Part shown: in pieces, positions 34,347 through 47,175 of the stretch
Numbering within the stretch: the stretch's first letter is position 1
How the letters are laid out: each line of letters opens with the position of its first letter
Source of the DNA: Lycorma delicatula
Lineage: Eukaryota > Arthropoda > Insecta > Hemiptera > Fulgoridae
Direction of reading: 5' to 3'
Length of the DNA: 64,000 nucleotides
NCBI RefSeq assembly: GCF_047948215.1
Contig: NC_134462.1
Coordinates: forward strand, 116,990,437 to 117,054,436
The notes under the pieces: generated by a model
Told to the model about the DNA's origin: nothing
Database searches by the model: none
What the model saw: the letters and a program-made list of their open reading frames with translations, nothing else
Program-made: the position numbers and the translations under genes

Positions 34347-34949
34347 AACTTAATTTCGCACTCGTCTATACTACTCTAAAATCAAATATGAAGGCATCTA
34401 AACACAGATCGATACGAAGTGATCGCGTTGTTGTAAACGATAACCGTATACGTAACTTTTCGCCGTCCGCAGTCGACCTTAAAATATTATGTTCATTAAT
34501 ATAATTTTCAGGGTAAATTGCCAGAGAAAATGTTTAATTATTGATATTTAGTTTATTTTTACACAGTACATTTTATTATTATTTTTTCTTCAATAATTAA
34601 GAATTTACGTAAACGAACGACGCGCTTGTAAAATAAATTTGTAAATGTATTCTTTAATAGTGTGAACCATTTTGTTCGCTTATTATTATAATTTTCCTGA
34701 AAATAATTAATTATAATAAAATACAAATAAAAATTTTAAAAATCTTATTTTCAGTAAAAAGAAAAAAAAATTAGTCTATTTGTTAGGTAAATTGCGTAGA
34801 TAAATAGTGAAAAAAATTATTTTTTCTTCACGCGCCACTTCCTTTACTAAGGTTGGTAATCGTAAAGCTATACAAATGTTCAATCTGAATAATTGGCTTA
34901 TATTACTACTGAAGTACCATCTTTAAGTTCCGCAACTAATAAATACGTC

Positions 34950-36110
34950 GCCGTCCCGTGGATTTCATTCCTTGAACCTCGCTTTTGATAATCATCTAAA
35001 CTATTGATATATCTGCCCGCACATTTTATGACCAAATTATTACACTTTTGCGCTTTAAGTATTCTTTGTATTAGTTTTTCGTTAACTTAGAGTTTTCAAA
35101 ACTCTTTTGTAAACTCATCTTTCAACATTCTCGTGTTAGATGTTTTAAGGGTCCAGATTTCTCTCCTGCATCAATACCAAAAATATGTAATAAGTCATCA
35201 GATGTGCTATGAGATTCAGATTTTAAATCTTCACTGTAGAATACGTTTCTTACCTTTGGGAAGGTACTCCTTTGCTTTTCGTACTTTCAAACTGCTTTCA
35301 GTGATTCTTATCGTTGATCAATGTATCAAGTTTAGTGTGTTTTCCAACTTTTTCTATCGGTTCGTCGTGAATAAAAATTTGATCTTGTATACTATCTTTT
35401 TTTTAAATAATCATAAACTTAGTTTTCTTTGTATTAAGAGTTAATTCAACTTTGTCACTAGTCCTTCTACTTTTTCGAGAATACGTTGTAGATATGCAAT
35501 AGTTTCTCTAGTTCTTGTAGTTTTACTACAAGAATAGTATTATCTACACATAACTTATATTTTTTTTTGGAGTTCAATTCACTTAATAATACTAATTTCA
35601 TTCCATTATGATTTGTTGTTCAAAAATTAAATAAAAATCAGGCGATTAGCAGCGCTGCCTCATTTCTGTCTTCATTTCTATTTTATCCTACCTGTATTGT
35701 CCCATCTGATAATATAAATTAGCAGTTATTTTATAAATAATATGGTTAAATACGATACAAACAACCTGATTGTTTGCATCACATGAGTACGGTACTTGTA
35801 CTGAAACAGCTGTTATGATTTTTTAAATCATTTTGTGAAAACCAAATAACATTTTATTATTTTTTCTTTGGTATTGTTATTTAATGGTCTGTAGTTTTTT
35901 ATTTATTTTAGTATTAAGCCTAATCAATGCGCTATATTAAAATGGTTTACGAGAACTGAAAAATTGTCTTTATTTAAAAATCTTGAGAGTTATGCAGGTA
36001 TCTCATCTGGTCCTATGGGTTTTTCAGCTTAATTCTCAAATTTTTTCCTTATATTTTTGGGTCACTTTCTTCTATTCCTGTGATATATTTGCCTTCACCA
36101 ATTTTGTCAC
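34950..36110 (-). pseudogene. Non-LTR retrotransposon reverse-transcriptase remnant
   Basis: On the minus strand, successive degraded blocks follow the order of endonuclease-type non-LTR RTs: 'PIGPDEIPA' with 'FLNKDNFSVLVNHFNI' (about 36020-35940; family 'GPDEIPAE.LK'), 'NLYYQMGQYR' with 'TEMRQRCxSPDFY' (about 35720-35640; 'RRGVRQGCxLSPxLFN'), 'VDNTILVVKLQELEKLL' (about 35550-35495; 'YADDTVLLAxxxEDLQxLL', catalytic box mutated), 'EPIEKVGKHTKLDTLIND' (about 35370-35310), and near 35120-35050 'HENVERxVYKRVLK' ('FEMWxYRRxLKISW'). Stops are frequent and no complete frame remains. Clade not determined. Confidence 0.8.
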
Positions 36111-36748
36111 CTTTAGATAACAAAAGTGGTTTGACATCTTAGTTTGACATTGTTTACTCTTTTTTGTAAGTGAAAAAATTAAATTTTCTTCCGCTATGGA
36201 GATTTGAGTATTGAAAATGATAACCTAAATGCTACACACATATTACTTTTCATGAGTATTTTTATTAATTTAAAAAGTTTTCTTTATTAAAATTTACTTA
36301 ACATTGCTGATCGAGAAAACAACAAAAAAATTTATAAAAACTAACCGTATGAATTTTTTTAACCGTGTTGTAAATTATTATCGTAAAGATATTTAATAGG
36401 ATTCTAGTGTTCTTAAAACAGTCTGAAAGGAATTGTTTAAAATAATTACTATTTAAATGCGTCATCTCAAACTGTAAATAAAAGAAGATTGAAACAAACT
36501 TAGATCGGTGACAGAAAACTTATTGAATTTGCCAGTTGCATATGTATTATTTTATTGAATACTGATGTCTGGATGTTCAAACATTACCAGAGAAAAAGAA
36601 AGTATTTCCTCTTTTTTATCATTGTGTCATGTTTATTTTGAAAAAATATATATATGTACAATTTATATGAATTCAAAAAGAGAAAAAAATATCCCTTTTG
36701 GCACGCCGGAAGAGGGAGGTAGATTTCACCTTTGCTAAGTAGGGGATA

Positions 36749-36937
36749 TTTTATACGGATTTGAATATTAGATCGTGGATACCGGTGTTCTTTGGTGGCT
36801 GGGTTTCAATTAACCACACATCTCAGAAATGGTAGATGTGAGACTGTACAAGACTACACTTCATTTACACTCATAGATATCATCCTCTGAAGTAATCCTG
36901 ACGGTGGTTTCGGAGGCTAAACAGAAAAAAAAGAAAA
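36749..36937 (+). repeat. SINE (GGAGGCTAAACAG family), 5'-truncated, with 12-bp target duplication
   Basis: The body 'tatacggatttgaatattagatcgtggataccggtgttct...gagactgtacaagactacacttcatttacactcat' and the tail 'ggtttcggaggctaaacag(A)n' match 34092-34346. A perfect 12-base direct repeat AAGTAGGGGATA flanks it (36737-36748 and 36938-36949), marking a clean retrotransposition event. The tRNA head is missing. Confidence 0.9.
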
Positions 36938-36949
36938 AAGTAGGGGATA

Positions 36950-38009
36950 AAAAAGATTTCCACCATAAAGTTAAGAAAAAGATACAATTTACTCAATATG
37001 ACAACGGTTGTATGCGAAACAAGTTTCACATGTTTAGCATATGGCAAGCCGCATCTTCTTATAATTCCAGCAAAATTTTGGTCATCCCTTTCCGTTAGGG
37101 TTGATAATATCAAAAAATATTTCAGACAAAAGTTTTAGGTAATGTTTAGAGGACTAATAACCAACCACTTTAAACCGATTCAATTCTGTGTCTATTAAGG
37201 GAGGTATGATTTTTTTGTCTTCAAAACCCCATTTTTTCACCCTCTGTGCCAACGGTTGGTGATATCAAAAAATTTAATTACATAAGTTTTAGGCCCTTAT
37301 CCAAAGAATAGTTCAAACTTTAAATGAATTCGATATTTTAATTAATAAAAAAGTTATAGCGATATTTTGTTTTTTCGAAAAAGCCTCCCCCCATTTCCAC
37401 CCCATGGTCGAATTTTTATCGTTAACGAACTCGACCGAGATCTTGGGATGAGTTATTTTTAAGGAACAATTTTAAAGTGATAGCGCAAAATTACGGCAGT
37501 TATCTTGTCTACAAGAAAGTGAATTATATATATATATAAATTTATATATAACATTTTCACCTCAGGTGGTTTTGGGGTCTGGGGGATGTGAAATGCGAAG
37601 ATATTTTGTTTTTCCAGAAGTCGAATCATGTATCTATTACAGTAGGTAGCTTTCTTATGAAATCTACCTAAAATTTATGTGCAAAGTGTGGGATAAAGAG
37701 GGAAAATTTTATATTAACTTCCGTAATGTTGCCTTTACCATTTACATTATTTATTTATTTTAAAGAAGCTAAATGCATTTATGGGTATTTGTGTTGCTAT
37801 TTTCAATTTCGTTAAATACTGTTGTATAAATTTATATCAGTGGATTTAATATTATTAATAGTATCATAGAGTTTGTCATTGTTAATAAAATATTAATAAT
37901 AAAATAGATTAATACAGTATATTATTACATATACACCAATATTACTTTCATTATATTAGTAATGGAAGTAAACAACAAACAGGATTTAGTTGTAAGAATA
38001 AGTGAATGA
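36950..38009. other. No gene recognised
   Basis: AT-rich with a (TA)n stretch near 37515. The short opposing frames at 36880-37113 lie over the SINE A-tail and are not genes. Confidence 0.35.
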
Positions 38010-38510
38010 AGAAGAAAAAAGTAGAAAATTATAGACATTTGAGGACTATGGTGAAAGAGGACCGGAAGAATGCGGTGGAAATAAAAGTAAAGTTTATGAT
38101 GGCCAAAGACCCTTCAGAAAGAAGAGGAAATTACTATGTAATTGAAGTCCTGACTTACAGTGCTATGTGAAGAAGTGCACCTTAAAATACCTTATATAAA
38201 AAATCCTGGGTATGGAAGTGAAGCATGGGCGATGAGGAAGAGGGAGAAGGACTGGTGTGAGGCCTTTTAGTCGTGAATATGGAAAAGAATAAAGTGAGGA
38301 ATGAATAGGGTTGAAGAAAAGGAAACCGGTTAGAGCATGCGGGTAGTGGGAAGACGATTGCATAGGAAGGGTCTGTAGAAAGAGAAAGGAAAGAACAACA
38401 AGAAGGATGAAGTTAAGAGATAAGAAGGAGATTGGAAACTACAAGGTGATGAAGGATTTAGGACTAAAATAGATGGAGACAACAAAGGTGTAAGAGATTT
38501 GTCGCAAGCA
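38010..38510 (+). pseudogene. Non-LTR retrotransposon RT C-terminal remnant
   Basis: The translation 'YGSEAWAMRKREKDWCEAF' (about 38210-38267) is the classic 'LLYGSETWxLxxxxxxRLEAFEMW' block downstream of the RT catalytic core. After frameshifts come 'KRIKxGMNRVEEKETG' ('VTNEEVLxRVxExR') and 'TTRRMKLRDKKEIGNYKVMK' (about 38398-38455; 'GRRRxxLLDDIxxGGxYxxMK'). The order and spacing fit, the frames are broken, and the sequence is purine-rich. The palm domain is absent. Confidence 0.78.
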
Positions 38511-39457
38511 TAATACCAGATAATGAATGATTTTTGTAACATTAGTTTTTAAAAGACAAAATTGTAAATAAATTGAATACATAATAAGAAAAGACAAGTC
38601 TTTTCCATTTTTTACCCTTAACATAGTTTATTATTACTTATTCTATTTATTATTTACATATTTAATCTACCTCATTATCTCTGATAACCGAAGTACTACT
38701 CACAGTTTCAGATATCTGTTTTGTAACTAGTAAGCCTGACTGGAATTCTAAATCACAACCTTCCGAATTAAAATCATGATGATATAATTTCTAATAAAAT
38801 AATTACATTTCATTTGCACGGGTTAGGAGGCCCGGCTTTTTACAATAAATATATATTTCTGAGATAAGTATTTCTTTTTCTGTCTGTAAGAATCTATAAG
38901 TAAAGTCCCGGTATACAACTATTAACAGACTCCCCATTAAACTACGTAACGTCAAACACTAATTTATGAATCCAGAGAGTGTTTAGAAAACTTTACGGGA
39001 AACTATCTGGAAAGAAAGGATCAAGGTTAAGGAATAGAAGCGAACCGTATTAAAATGACAAACTATTCACAAAAATACTGCACAACGAGGGAAACATTCA
39101 ATTTGAAGGAGTTCCTCTGAGAACCGCCTCACTCGTTCCACAGACAATACTTTGGGAGATAAGTATCTTTACCGAGTAGAGTATTATTTATCAACAATTT
39201 TGGGTAGCTCGGCCTCAATATACGGCGCAATAAATGCTTTTTCTTTGTATACTAAACATTCAACTGAATATAGGCTCATGCTTTCTGAAGAACTGTCGTT
39301 CATCCTTAAAATTATATAACCTCTTAATCTTGCTTATAAAATAAATACGTGAAATTCTTGGGCTTCCCTCTGTCATTCGTATAAACAAACTGTCGATCAA
39401 CGTAGGATTAACTTCCTTATTATTGTGTTACGAATATAATCGATTTTATTTGGTAAC
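38511..39457. other. No gene recognised
   Basis: AT-rich with frequent CpG. No supported frame. Confidence 0.35.
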
Positions 39458-40108
39458 TTTTTACTTCCTCGTGCAAAGTAAAGGAAGTATTGCGATCGCA
39501 AAATTTTTGGTTTCCAGATTTAAATGGAAAATATCCATTTTGACCATTTCTGAATTAATTTTGATTAATTTGTACGTACGTATGTATCTCGCAAAACTCA
39601 AAAACGATTAGTCGTAGTATGTTGAAATTATGGATTTAGGACTGTTGTAATATCTAGTTGCGCACCTCCCCTTTTGATTGCAATCGATTAAACAAAAAAA
39701 AAAAAATGGATTTTGGACTTTTTCTTAACTGCAGTACTAAGCCCTCATTGAGAGCTTTGCAACGATATATCATAAGTGGTACTTATTTTCATCGGTTCTA
39801 ATTATAACCAAATAAAATTTTAATTACTGAAATATTTCGATCTTAGGGGAAGGCACATCGGTTTGAATCAGACTTCATTGCCTTTTAACAAATGTATTTG
39901 ATTTATTAATAATTATTAAGCTGTCATTGTAAAAAAAAAATTACGATGAATAATAATACAATAACAAAAAAAAAAGAAAAGGAAAATACCTGAAGTTTTC
40001 AATGAAATAAAATTTTGTTCTTTTCATTTTAAAAAAATATGTAAATTAAATTTAATAGGCGTGCATGGAAGTCTGGACGTTATTCTGTTGTCCACATCAG
40101 ATTTTTTT
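39458..40108 (+). repeat. Interspersed repeat family A, copy 1
   Basis: This is a ~0.65 kb non-coding unit, also present inverted at 45288-45914 and 48636-49316. It starts TTTTTACTTCC with a short subterminal stem TACTTCC/GGAAGTA (39462-39468 and 39483-39489). It continues through 'tatccattttgacca', 'cgtacgtatgtatctcgca', 'ggatttaggactgttg', 'ttaactgcag' and 'gtggtacttattttcatcgg', and ends 'ccacatcagattttttt'. No classical TIR or coding capacity is seen. Confidence 0.85.
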
Positions 40109-40449
40109 AATTCAAAACATAAACTATTCATCTTTATTTGATCTTTTTGTCTTTTTTAATTTTAATTTTTGTACTTAAATTATTAAATAAATTATTTTTA
40201 TATAAATAAACTTTTATAATAATTACCCACATAGTACACTTTGCGTAATTACTCGGTGAACAAAATTAGCTTAAAAAATTATTTATTTTTTTAATATATT
40301 AGAATAATACTTTCTAATAACGATGTAAGTTTGTATACAATAATTTAGCGACTGAAATTATAATTATCTGAACGTTTTGAAGTTACATAATAACAATCAG
40401 GCCCCGTTTCCATCCCTCCCCCCAAAAATATTAAATTATAGAAGCCCTA

Positions 40450-40571
40450 GCTGACTGCCGTGCCGGAGCGGTAGCGACTTGCTTTTCATCCGGAAGGTCC
40501 CGGATCGAATCCTGGTCAGGTATACGGTACTTTTCAAACTGTGTGAAATTTTCATTAAATAAAAAAAAAAT
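40450..40571 (+). repeat. tRNA-derived SINE with poly(A)
   Basis: The head contains a box A-like 'gccggagcggtagcg' (about 40462) and box B GGATCGAATCC (40502-40512). The family junction 'tggtcaggtatacggtacttttca' and an A-rich tail ending at 40571 follow. It is shorter than the full SINE. Confidence 0.75.
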
Positions 40572-41936
40572 GCATCGGTTTAAATATTACTCTTGTTTTA
40601 TTGAAATTGTGTAAGGAGTTTCACCGTTAAGCATACAAGTAGGTCTACAGCATATTTATACGAAGTGATCACTAAAATTTTCAAAATTTAATTCTTTGTA
40701 TTATTTACTTATGGTTTCGTCAGGAGAAAAAAAATTGTACATTTTTATTCTACGGCAAAAAAATTTAATCTGGTAATATTACTAAATATTAAAGAGTAAC
40801 TTGCCGAATACTAAATAGTTGAAATATTATCATCAGCGATAATTTTTTTTTTTATTGTGCACGTCATAGATCCAAATCGAAATCGCTTCGATAGGTCACT
40901 TCATAGAGCGATCGATTTATTTATCTACTGAAAGAACCGGAATTTGATTCTTAACATAGATTTTATCATTCACCATTAATCTCATTAACTATGTACAGTT
41001 GCATTTGTAGCTATAAGCCACACGTAGAAAAAAAAAAGAAAATAATCTAATTAGTTTTACTTTGAAATAAGGTACCGTAATGCTACTGCGGTTTTCTTCT
41101 TTATTTATGATTTAATTAACGGCACTGTAGCTGAATTAGATGGCTTTAATTTAGATAAGATGAAATCTAATTAAATTAACAGCCTATTTTGAGGCAGTAA
41201 ATTGTTTATAAGTAACCTTTACTTAAAAAAATCAAGGAAAAATTAATTGTCTGGATTCATCTATTTTGTTTCGTGGTCAACATTTATTGACTTAAAATCT
41301 TTTGAACGTAAAAATCTACATTTAAAAATACACAAACAGGTATTTGTAAATTACTTTTTTTAATTTATTTAACAATGTAACTGCAGTACATTCACAACAT
41401 TTTTATAACAGAAATTGTTAAATATTTTCGTTTCTTAAAAAAAAAAAAAAATGAAGAAGCAAACGATTCCGAGGGAAAAAACATTTAGAAAAGTAAATAA
41501 AAAGATATACTTTTATAATTAAAAATTAATTCTGGAATTTTTTATGTTACATTAGTAAGAGTTTTGCGGCCATCTTTTTTATGTTTTATTTTACCGGAAA
41601 CTCATAATCGCTTAAAAGGCGAGAAAGCGAATATTTGAAAGCAAATTTTGTCGGCATGTTGTTAAAATGTATTATTGACGTCGATGTCATTGTAATTTGA
41701 ACTTATTTTTTTATTATCTCATTATAAAGATAATTAGTAAAGAGAAATATAAAAAGGAAAAAAATGGAGAATAGAATTTCTGCTTTTAAAAACATTCAAA
41801 AACATATATACTATCGGTTGTTAACATTAACTTGAAAAAAAATGTTGATAAGAAATAAAATATACAAGTACTTTTGTGTACAAGGTTTTTTTTATTGGAG
41901 ATGGCACTGCGGTAGATAATTTTTTAAATTCTTTAA

Positions 41937-41975
<39 letters not shown>

Positions 41976-43009
41976 TTGGAAACTATATAAAAAAGGTGAT
42001 ATCATTTAACGAAATTTTAGTTTCTTGCTTATTTATTATTATTATTATTAGTCAAGGTTTATTTATAAATAAATATATACATTTATATATATAGGGGGAG
42101 AAAAAGAGAGAGAGAGAAAATGTAAGTTAATATTTTTGAATTATTTTTCAATTTTCTCCAGTAAGGCAACAGCAAAATTCATTCTTTATTAAGATTAGAT
42201 ATATTAAGATACAGTTTTTATAAAAAGTTTGTTTAAACTAATTCTTATTTACCTTTAAAACTTTTTTTTATTTTATTTTTTCTAGAAATATTTTTTTCTA
42301 GGGATTCTAGTTCTAAAATGTGTTCATTACAGTAAGGCTATCTAAATAGATAATAATTTGAAAAAAAAGATTAAATTCATCCCTTCAAATAAAATAAAAT
42401 GAACGACTTAAAATAGAGACATTGCCGACTATAATGATGATAAAGTAAATTAATTTCTTATCGTTATTCGAGATTATGTATATTTTTCGGTTAACGTGAA
42501 GAAAAAATGTCGACAAAGGGTTACACAACTTTTTCAGCATTTCCGAACTTTTCCTTAAAAAATTTAATTTCAAATATGCCTCACCGTTTTTAAATATTAA
42601 TAACGTAATCGTGCAATATTAAAAGTATAATTACGAAAAAAAACAAAATGTTCTGTCGAAAAAAACAATTTGTCTGGTCGACTCCCTTGAGCAGTTGACG
42701 TTTAACCTTAAAGATTATGCAGTATTAAACGTATAGTTTAGAAATAAAAACAAAACTCTTAGTAAAAAATGTTTGATTACCAAATTACGTTTTTATAATT
42801 AAATTGTACTGAAGTTAAATTAATTGATCGCTAAAATAGAATTAACTTTATTTAATAAAAGGTGTTTTCATCCCACTTGACTTTTTTGATCTCGTATAAT
42901 TATTTTAATAACAGGTGCAGCTTGAAAAATAGATTTTATGAAGGTATTAAGAAAAATGTTATTATTAAAGTCCGGGTGTCGTAGGACCCATTTTTTTTAA
43001 AAAACTCTA
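40572..43009. other. No gene recognised; long homopolymer
   Basis: AT-rich spacer. 41940-41973 is an uninterrupted run of 34 A's and 42062-42118 holds TA and GA simple repeats. The chance frame at 41876-42094 translates the A-run as poly-Lys. Confidence 0.5.
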
Positions 43010-43320
43010 TGTCCTCTACATTAATACTAGATAGTTTATTTACTTTTATTTTTAACGGATTTCTGCAGCTGACGCCTTTTCTGCGCATCCAGTTTCTCTC
43101 GTTCTTTTATATTCTTCGCTGCCAAATTTCTCCCTTCATTGCCTCTTCTAGCCGCTTTAGGGCGTCCTTCTTTCTTTTTATCATGAGTAGCCGTTCCAAA
43201 TTTTATTAGGAATGAAAACTTTAATCCATCTATCTTACTCGCTCGGCCAAACCACCCGGATTGCCTCTGCTGGATATTATCCGTGACGATTCTTTGCTGA
43301 ATTTATAATATAGAAAATTG
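43010..43320 (-). pseudogene. Probable non-LTR RT tail fragment
   Basis: One minus-strand frame stays open for about 90 codons to a TAA at about 43018. It contains 'QQRQSGWFGRASKIDGLKFS' (compare 'RRRLRWFGHVxRMDxxRLPK'), then 'KKKEGRPKAARRGNEGRNLA' (compare 'GRRxRGRPRxxWxDxIxxDL') and 'AKNIKEREKLDAQKRRQL' (compare 'AxDRxxWRRxV'). This is the usual end of the RT protein in several non-LTR clades. The match is weaker than in the other RT remnants and upstream sequence carries a stop at once. Confidence 0.5.
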
Positions 43321-45287
43321 GTATTTTTAAGTATGTATTTCACTCGGTTCCTTATTTTTTAGAACTTAAAAGTTATCTATCGGATAATTATTTACCCCGA
43401 TAAAATGCGTGCGTTAGTCAGTAAATAAAGCTAAAAAGATTATGGTTTACGAAAAAAGGGTGCCGTAACGGCTTTCTTGAACGATAGGGTTGAAAATCAG
43501 GACAAAGTTATATATAACCAAATTTTAACTTTTTCCGACGAGTTTTCGAGATACGAGACAAGAAATAACGTTCGATATCCTCCACTCCTAAATACGATTG
43601 ATTTAAATCTTTGGAATTATAGGTAATTTAATAAGTACTATCATCATAACAAAAAATCAGTTTTCTGAGTTTTTCTTACTGCTATACAAAAATTGAAAAA
43701 TTGAAAGTGGCAAAAACAATTTCTTCTTTTTAATTTTTGTCCAAATATGTAATATCATCAGTGTCACATACTCAAACATTTTTTGAACCGTTTATGAGAA
43801 TTTACGTCGAGCCCGTTCGGATATAATACAAATACAGGTTAAAGAAGTACGTTCGTACATCTTGCAGAACGCGTACTTATAACCGGAAAATATAACTTTT
43901 TTTGTGATTTTTAATCGAAACGGTTTTGAAACATCGACGTTTACTAAAATGCCGATACCCAAAATTTTGGCCGATCGCTATAGCTTCCTTTTATACCAAC
44001 ACTTTTGCATTAGCAATAAAATTGTAGCCGTAAAAATAATATCGTAAACCGTAATATCTGTAAGCCGTAAAAGTAATCGATCAAATCGGTTCTCCCGTAA
44101 TAGTGTGCAAAACTATTTATTTCACTCGATCTATCAATGTTTTATCTAATATTCATAGTATCTTCTATGTTTTAGGCTAGGACTTTACGGGTTCAGTTCG
44201 GTTTACTTAACCTGAACTAAATGCGTTCGTATCCGTACATCGTATTACTTCATCTCTTGCGGGAAATTAATCTAAAAAAATAACTTTCAAAACTCGCTAT
44301 AATTTTTTAATAAATTTTTACGCCCGATAATTCTCAACATAACCAAACATATTTTGACTGGAGTTTAGATCTGTAAGGATTTCTGGAAGAACTACTACTC
44401 AATTTTTTGTATCGAACAAACGGATAAATTATAAAAATTAAAAAACAAGCACATAAGATCATCATAAACCAAAATTAAAGTTTAAAACACTTTAAATAAC
44501 AGACAAAAAGAAACAGTTAAAACAAGAGATAAGTACGTAAAATATACTGTAATTTAAAGATTTAAATCTCAATCCTTTAAAACCGTTTAAAATGTCGCAT
44601 ATTCTTATTTTAAACATTTAAATAAGATATATTTTTCGACCTGATGATCGACTCGTAATGTTTGATGGTTTTTCTCTTCAGTCTATATCAAATATATCAT
44701 CTTCCCCTACGGTAATACGATCGTAATACAGGTTTTTAGACCGTAATCCATTAATACAATGCAGTATTTAAAATTCCTATTACTAAAACCAAATGCATCT
44801 GTCTGTCAAGAATAAATTATTTCATAAAATAATAAATATTTTTATTTAACTTCAGCACCTTAATTTGCTGTAGTATTTGTAATTTTCTGTATCTGAGTGT
44901 CATCTGTTAGTTATTCTTGAAAATCGATACAGATAAATCAAGCACTCTCACTCATTCTGTTGGAAAAGTGAATCGATTAAATTCACTAATTTAAAACCTA
45001 AGAATTTTTTCCAAAAATAAATTGGAACATCCTTTTAAAGTTTATCTTCTAATGTTATATTTAAAAGTAAAAAAAAAAACTTGATACAAATTCCATTATT
45101 TAATATGTTAAATTACAGAGATTACGTACATTTTAGAGATTACTATTATTAAATTTTAAATTCTCTTTTTGACTTCTACCAAGTCTTTTTGACTGCGATT
45201 GAAATAATCCCTCTTACAGTTTAGGGCTACCCGTATCAGAATGAAGCATTATGACTAGTCAAGTTGCGTTAACTCAATTGCTTTAAG
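43321..45287. other. No gene recognised; CpG-rich relative to left half
   Basis: About 2 kb of AT-rich but CpG-retaining DNA. Text such as 'cgagttttcgagatacgagacaagaaat' has the look of interspersed-repeat sequence but no second copy was found here. Confidence 0.35.
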
Positions 45288-45914
45288 AAAAAAATCTGAT
45301 GTGGGCATCACATGATTTCCTTGTACGGCTATTAAATTACATATACGCATTTTTTTTTTTAAAATGAGAAGTACAGAAAATGTTATTTCGTTAATAACTT
45401 CTGATATTTTTTTATTGTTATTATTTATCGTAAAACCTTTTTAGAATCAGAGATTAATAATTATTAATAAATCGGAATATTTAAATTAAAAAAGAAGTTA
45501 AAAAAAAGGAGATGAAGACTGATTCGAACCGTTATGCCTTCCCTTGCAAGATCCAAGTAAAATTAAAATTTTATTTGGCTATAACTCTGAAACCGATGAA
45601 AATAAGTACCGCTTACGTTATATTGTTGAAAAGCTTTCAATAAGGGCTTATTACTGCTGTTAAGAGAAAGTCCAAAATCTAGGTGCAAAATTAGATGTTA
45701 CAACAGTCCTAAATCCAAAATATCAAATCTTACTGCTGATCGTTTTTCAGTTATGCGAGATACATACGTACATAGGTACAGATGTCAAACCGAAACTAGT
45801 CAAAATTCCTAGGGATTCAGGGATGATCAAAATGGATATTTCCGTTGAAATTTGAAAACCAAAATTTTTCGTGATCACAATACTTCCTTTATTTCGTACA
45901 GGGAAGTAAAAAAA
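45288..45914 (-). repeat. Interspersed repeat family A, copy 2
   Basis: Inverted relative to copy 1, with both ends preserved (aaaaaaatctgatgtgg at 45288 and ggaagtaaaaaaa at 45914). The subterminal GGAAGTA stem is visible near its right end. Part of the central palindrome is missing. Confidence 0.85.
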
Positions 45915-47041
45915 CGAATTATTATTTCAATTTTTTTTTGAGCAACGTTTACAAAGTTATTGTGTTGCAGAATTTATTTTCTATTTCTTTTACAAATACA
46001 GCTCGATTTAGACTCAAAAACGGGCTGTTGCTGCTGGTTTCATCAAAAATCAACTTACATAATAAGAGATAATCAATTATATAATTATTTTTTTACCTTA
46101 TCCTTTGCTTAAAATCGATAATATTTAACCTGCATTTAACAAATACCCTTAACCGTCGGCCAGAAGGGTCACTTCTGGATTTATTCTGAAAAATTTAGAT
46201 TAACATAACGTATCGTACAGTTAAACCTGGGGTTCAGAATCCGATTTTAAAATTATTTTTGACTCATTCCTATTCTTTTTGATCGCGTTAAGGTTACTTT
46301 TCAAAACGTTACGTGAATTTCACCATAATTTTATTTTATTCTAAATAAAGAATTTAATTTTCTCATTATTTTCGATCCTTTTGTTTTTAGTCAACTAAGA
46401 AAGTTGTTTTTAGCGGAATAAATTTTTCAGAATCTTTTGTCATTAGACGTACACGCAATCCGGAGTCATAAACGAAATTTTTAATTTTTGATTCACGATG
46501 CTTTGTATTGATCTGAAATTTTAGACAGATTGTTTTTTTTTAATACTGCTGAAATTTTTATCTGAATCGATGGACCGTTAATAATGTGAAACGCTATTAT
46601 TAAATGCCGTGTTCGTATTTACGCTTTCCTTACATAACCCTACAAAAGTGTACTTTATTTAAGTAAAATAAAAGATAAATAAATATAAACACGGTTTTGA
46701 AATTAACATAAAAAATGTGTAGAATTAGTATTTTCTATGTTATTATTGATGTAAATGTAATTTAATTTTTTTTTTTTGACTAATCTTAAGATAGGTAAAA
46801 AAGTACATTTAAAAACCTTTATTGATTTTAGTAATTACTTCGTCACGAATTAGTTTAATAAATGACAAAATAAACCAGTTGCGTTTAGCACTCATCATTG
46901 TAAAACAATTTATTATTATTTTTTCTTTATTAATATTTCTGTTAAAGCTTCTATTAAAACATTTTTACTTTCATTTTTTTATCATCGTGTGGCTAATAAA
47001 AAAATGACGGTTATCAAAAAAATCTGTTCCATCATCATCAG
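45915..47041. other. No gene recognised
   Basis: AT-rich spacer between repeats; the frame at 46822-47007 is hydrophobic by composition only. Confidence 0.35.
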
Positions 47042-47175
47042 ACTTATTTGTTTAGTCTCTGGAACCACTGGACCGCCGTTAGGTATGAAAATGTCATCCT
47101 GACCGGGATTCGAATCTGGGACCTCCGGATAAAAGGCGGATACGCTACTACTCGCGCCACGGAGGTTGGCCTGTC
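47042..47175 (-). repeat. Short SINE: tRNA-like head joined directly to the GGCTAAACA-type tail
   Basis: The minus strand shows a box A-like 'cgtggcgcgagtagtagcg' (about 47160-47142), box B GATTCGAATCC (47106-47116) and 'cggtcaggatgacattttcat'. It then passes within 30 bases to 'cagtggttccagagactaaacaaataag', the 3' end of the family at 34092. The middle body is missing, so this is either an internally deleted copy or a distinct short subfamily. Confidence 0.75.

Noticed and set aside
42385..42573. Minus-strand 62-codon frame and similar short frames in 38-58 kb
   Set aside because: They are the lengths expected by chance, with no homology, splice signals or repeats supporting them.
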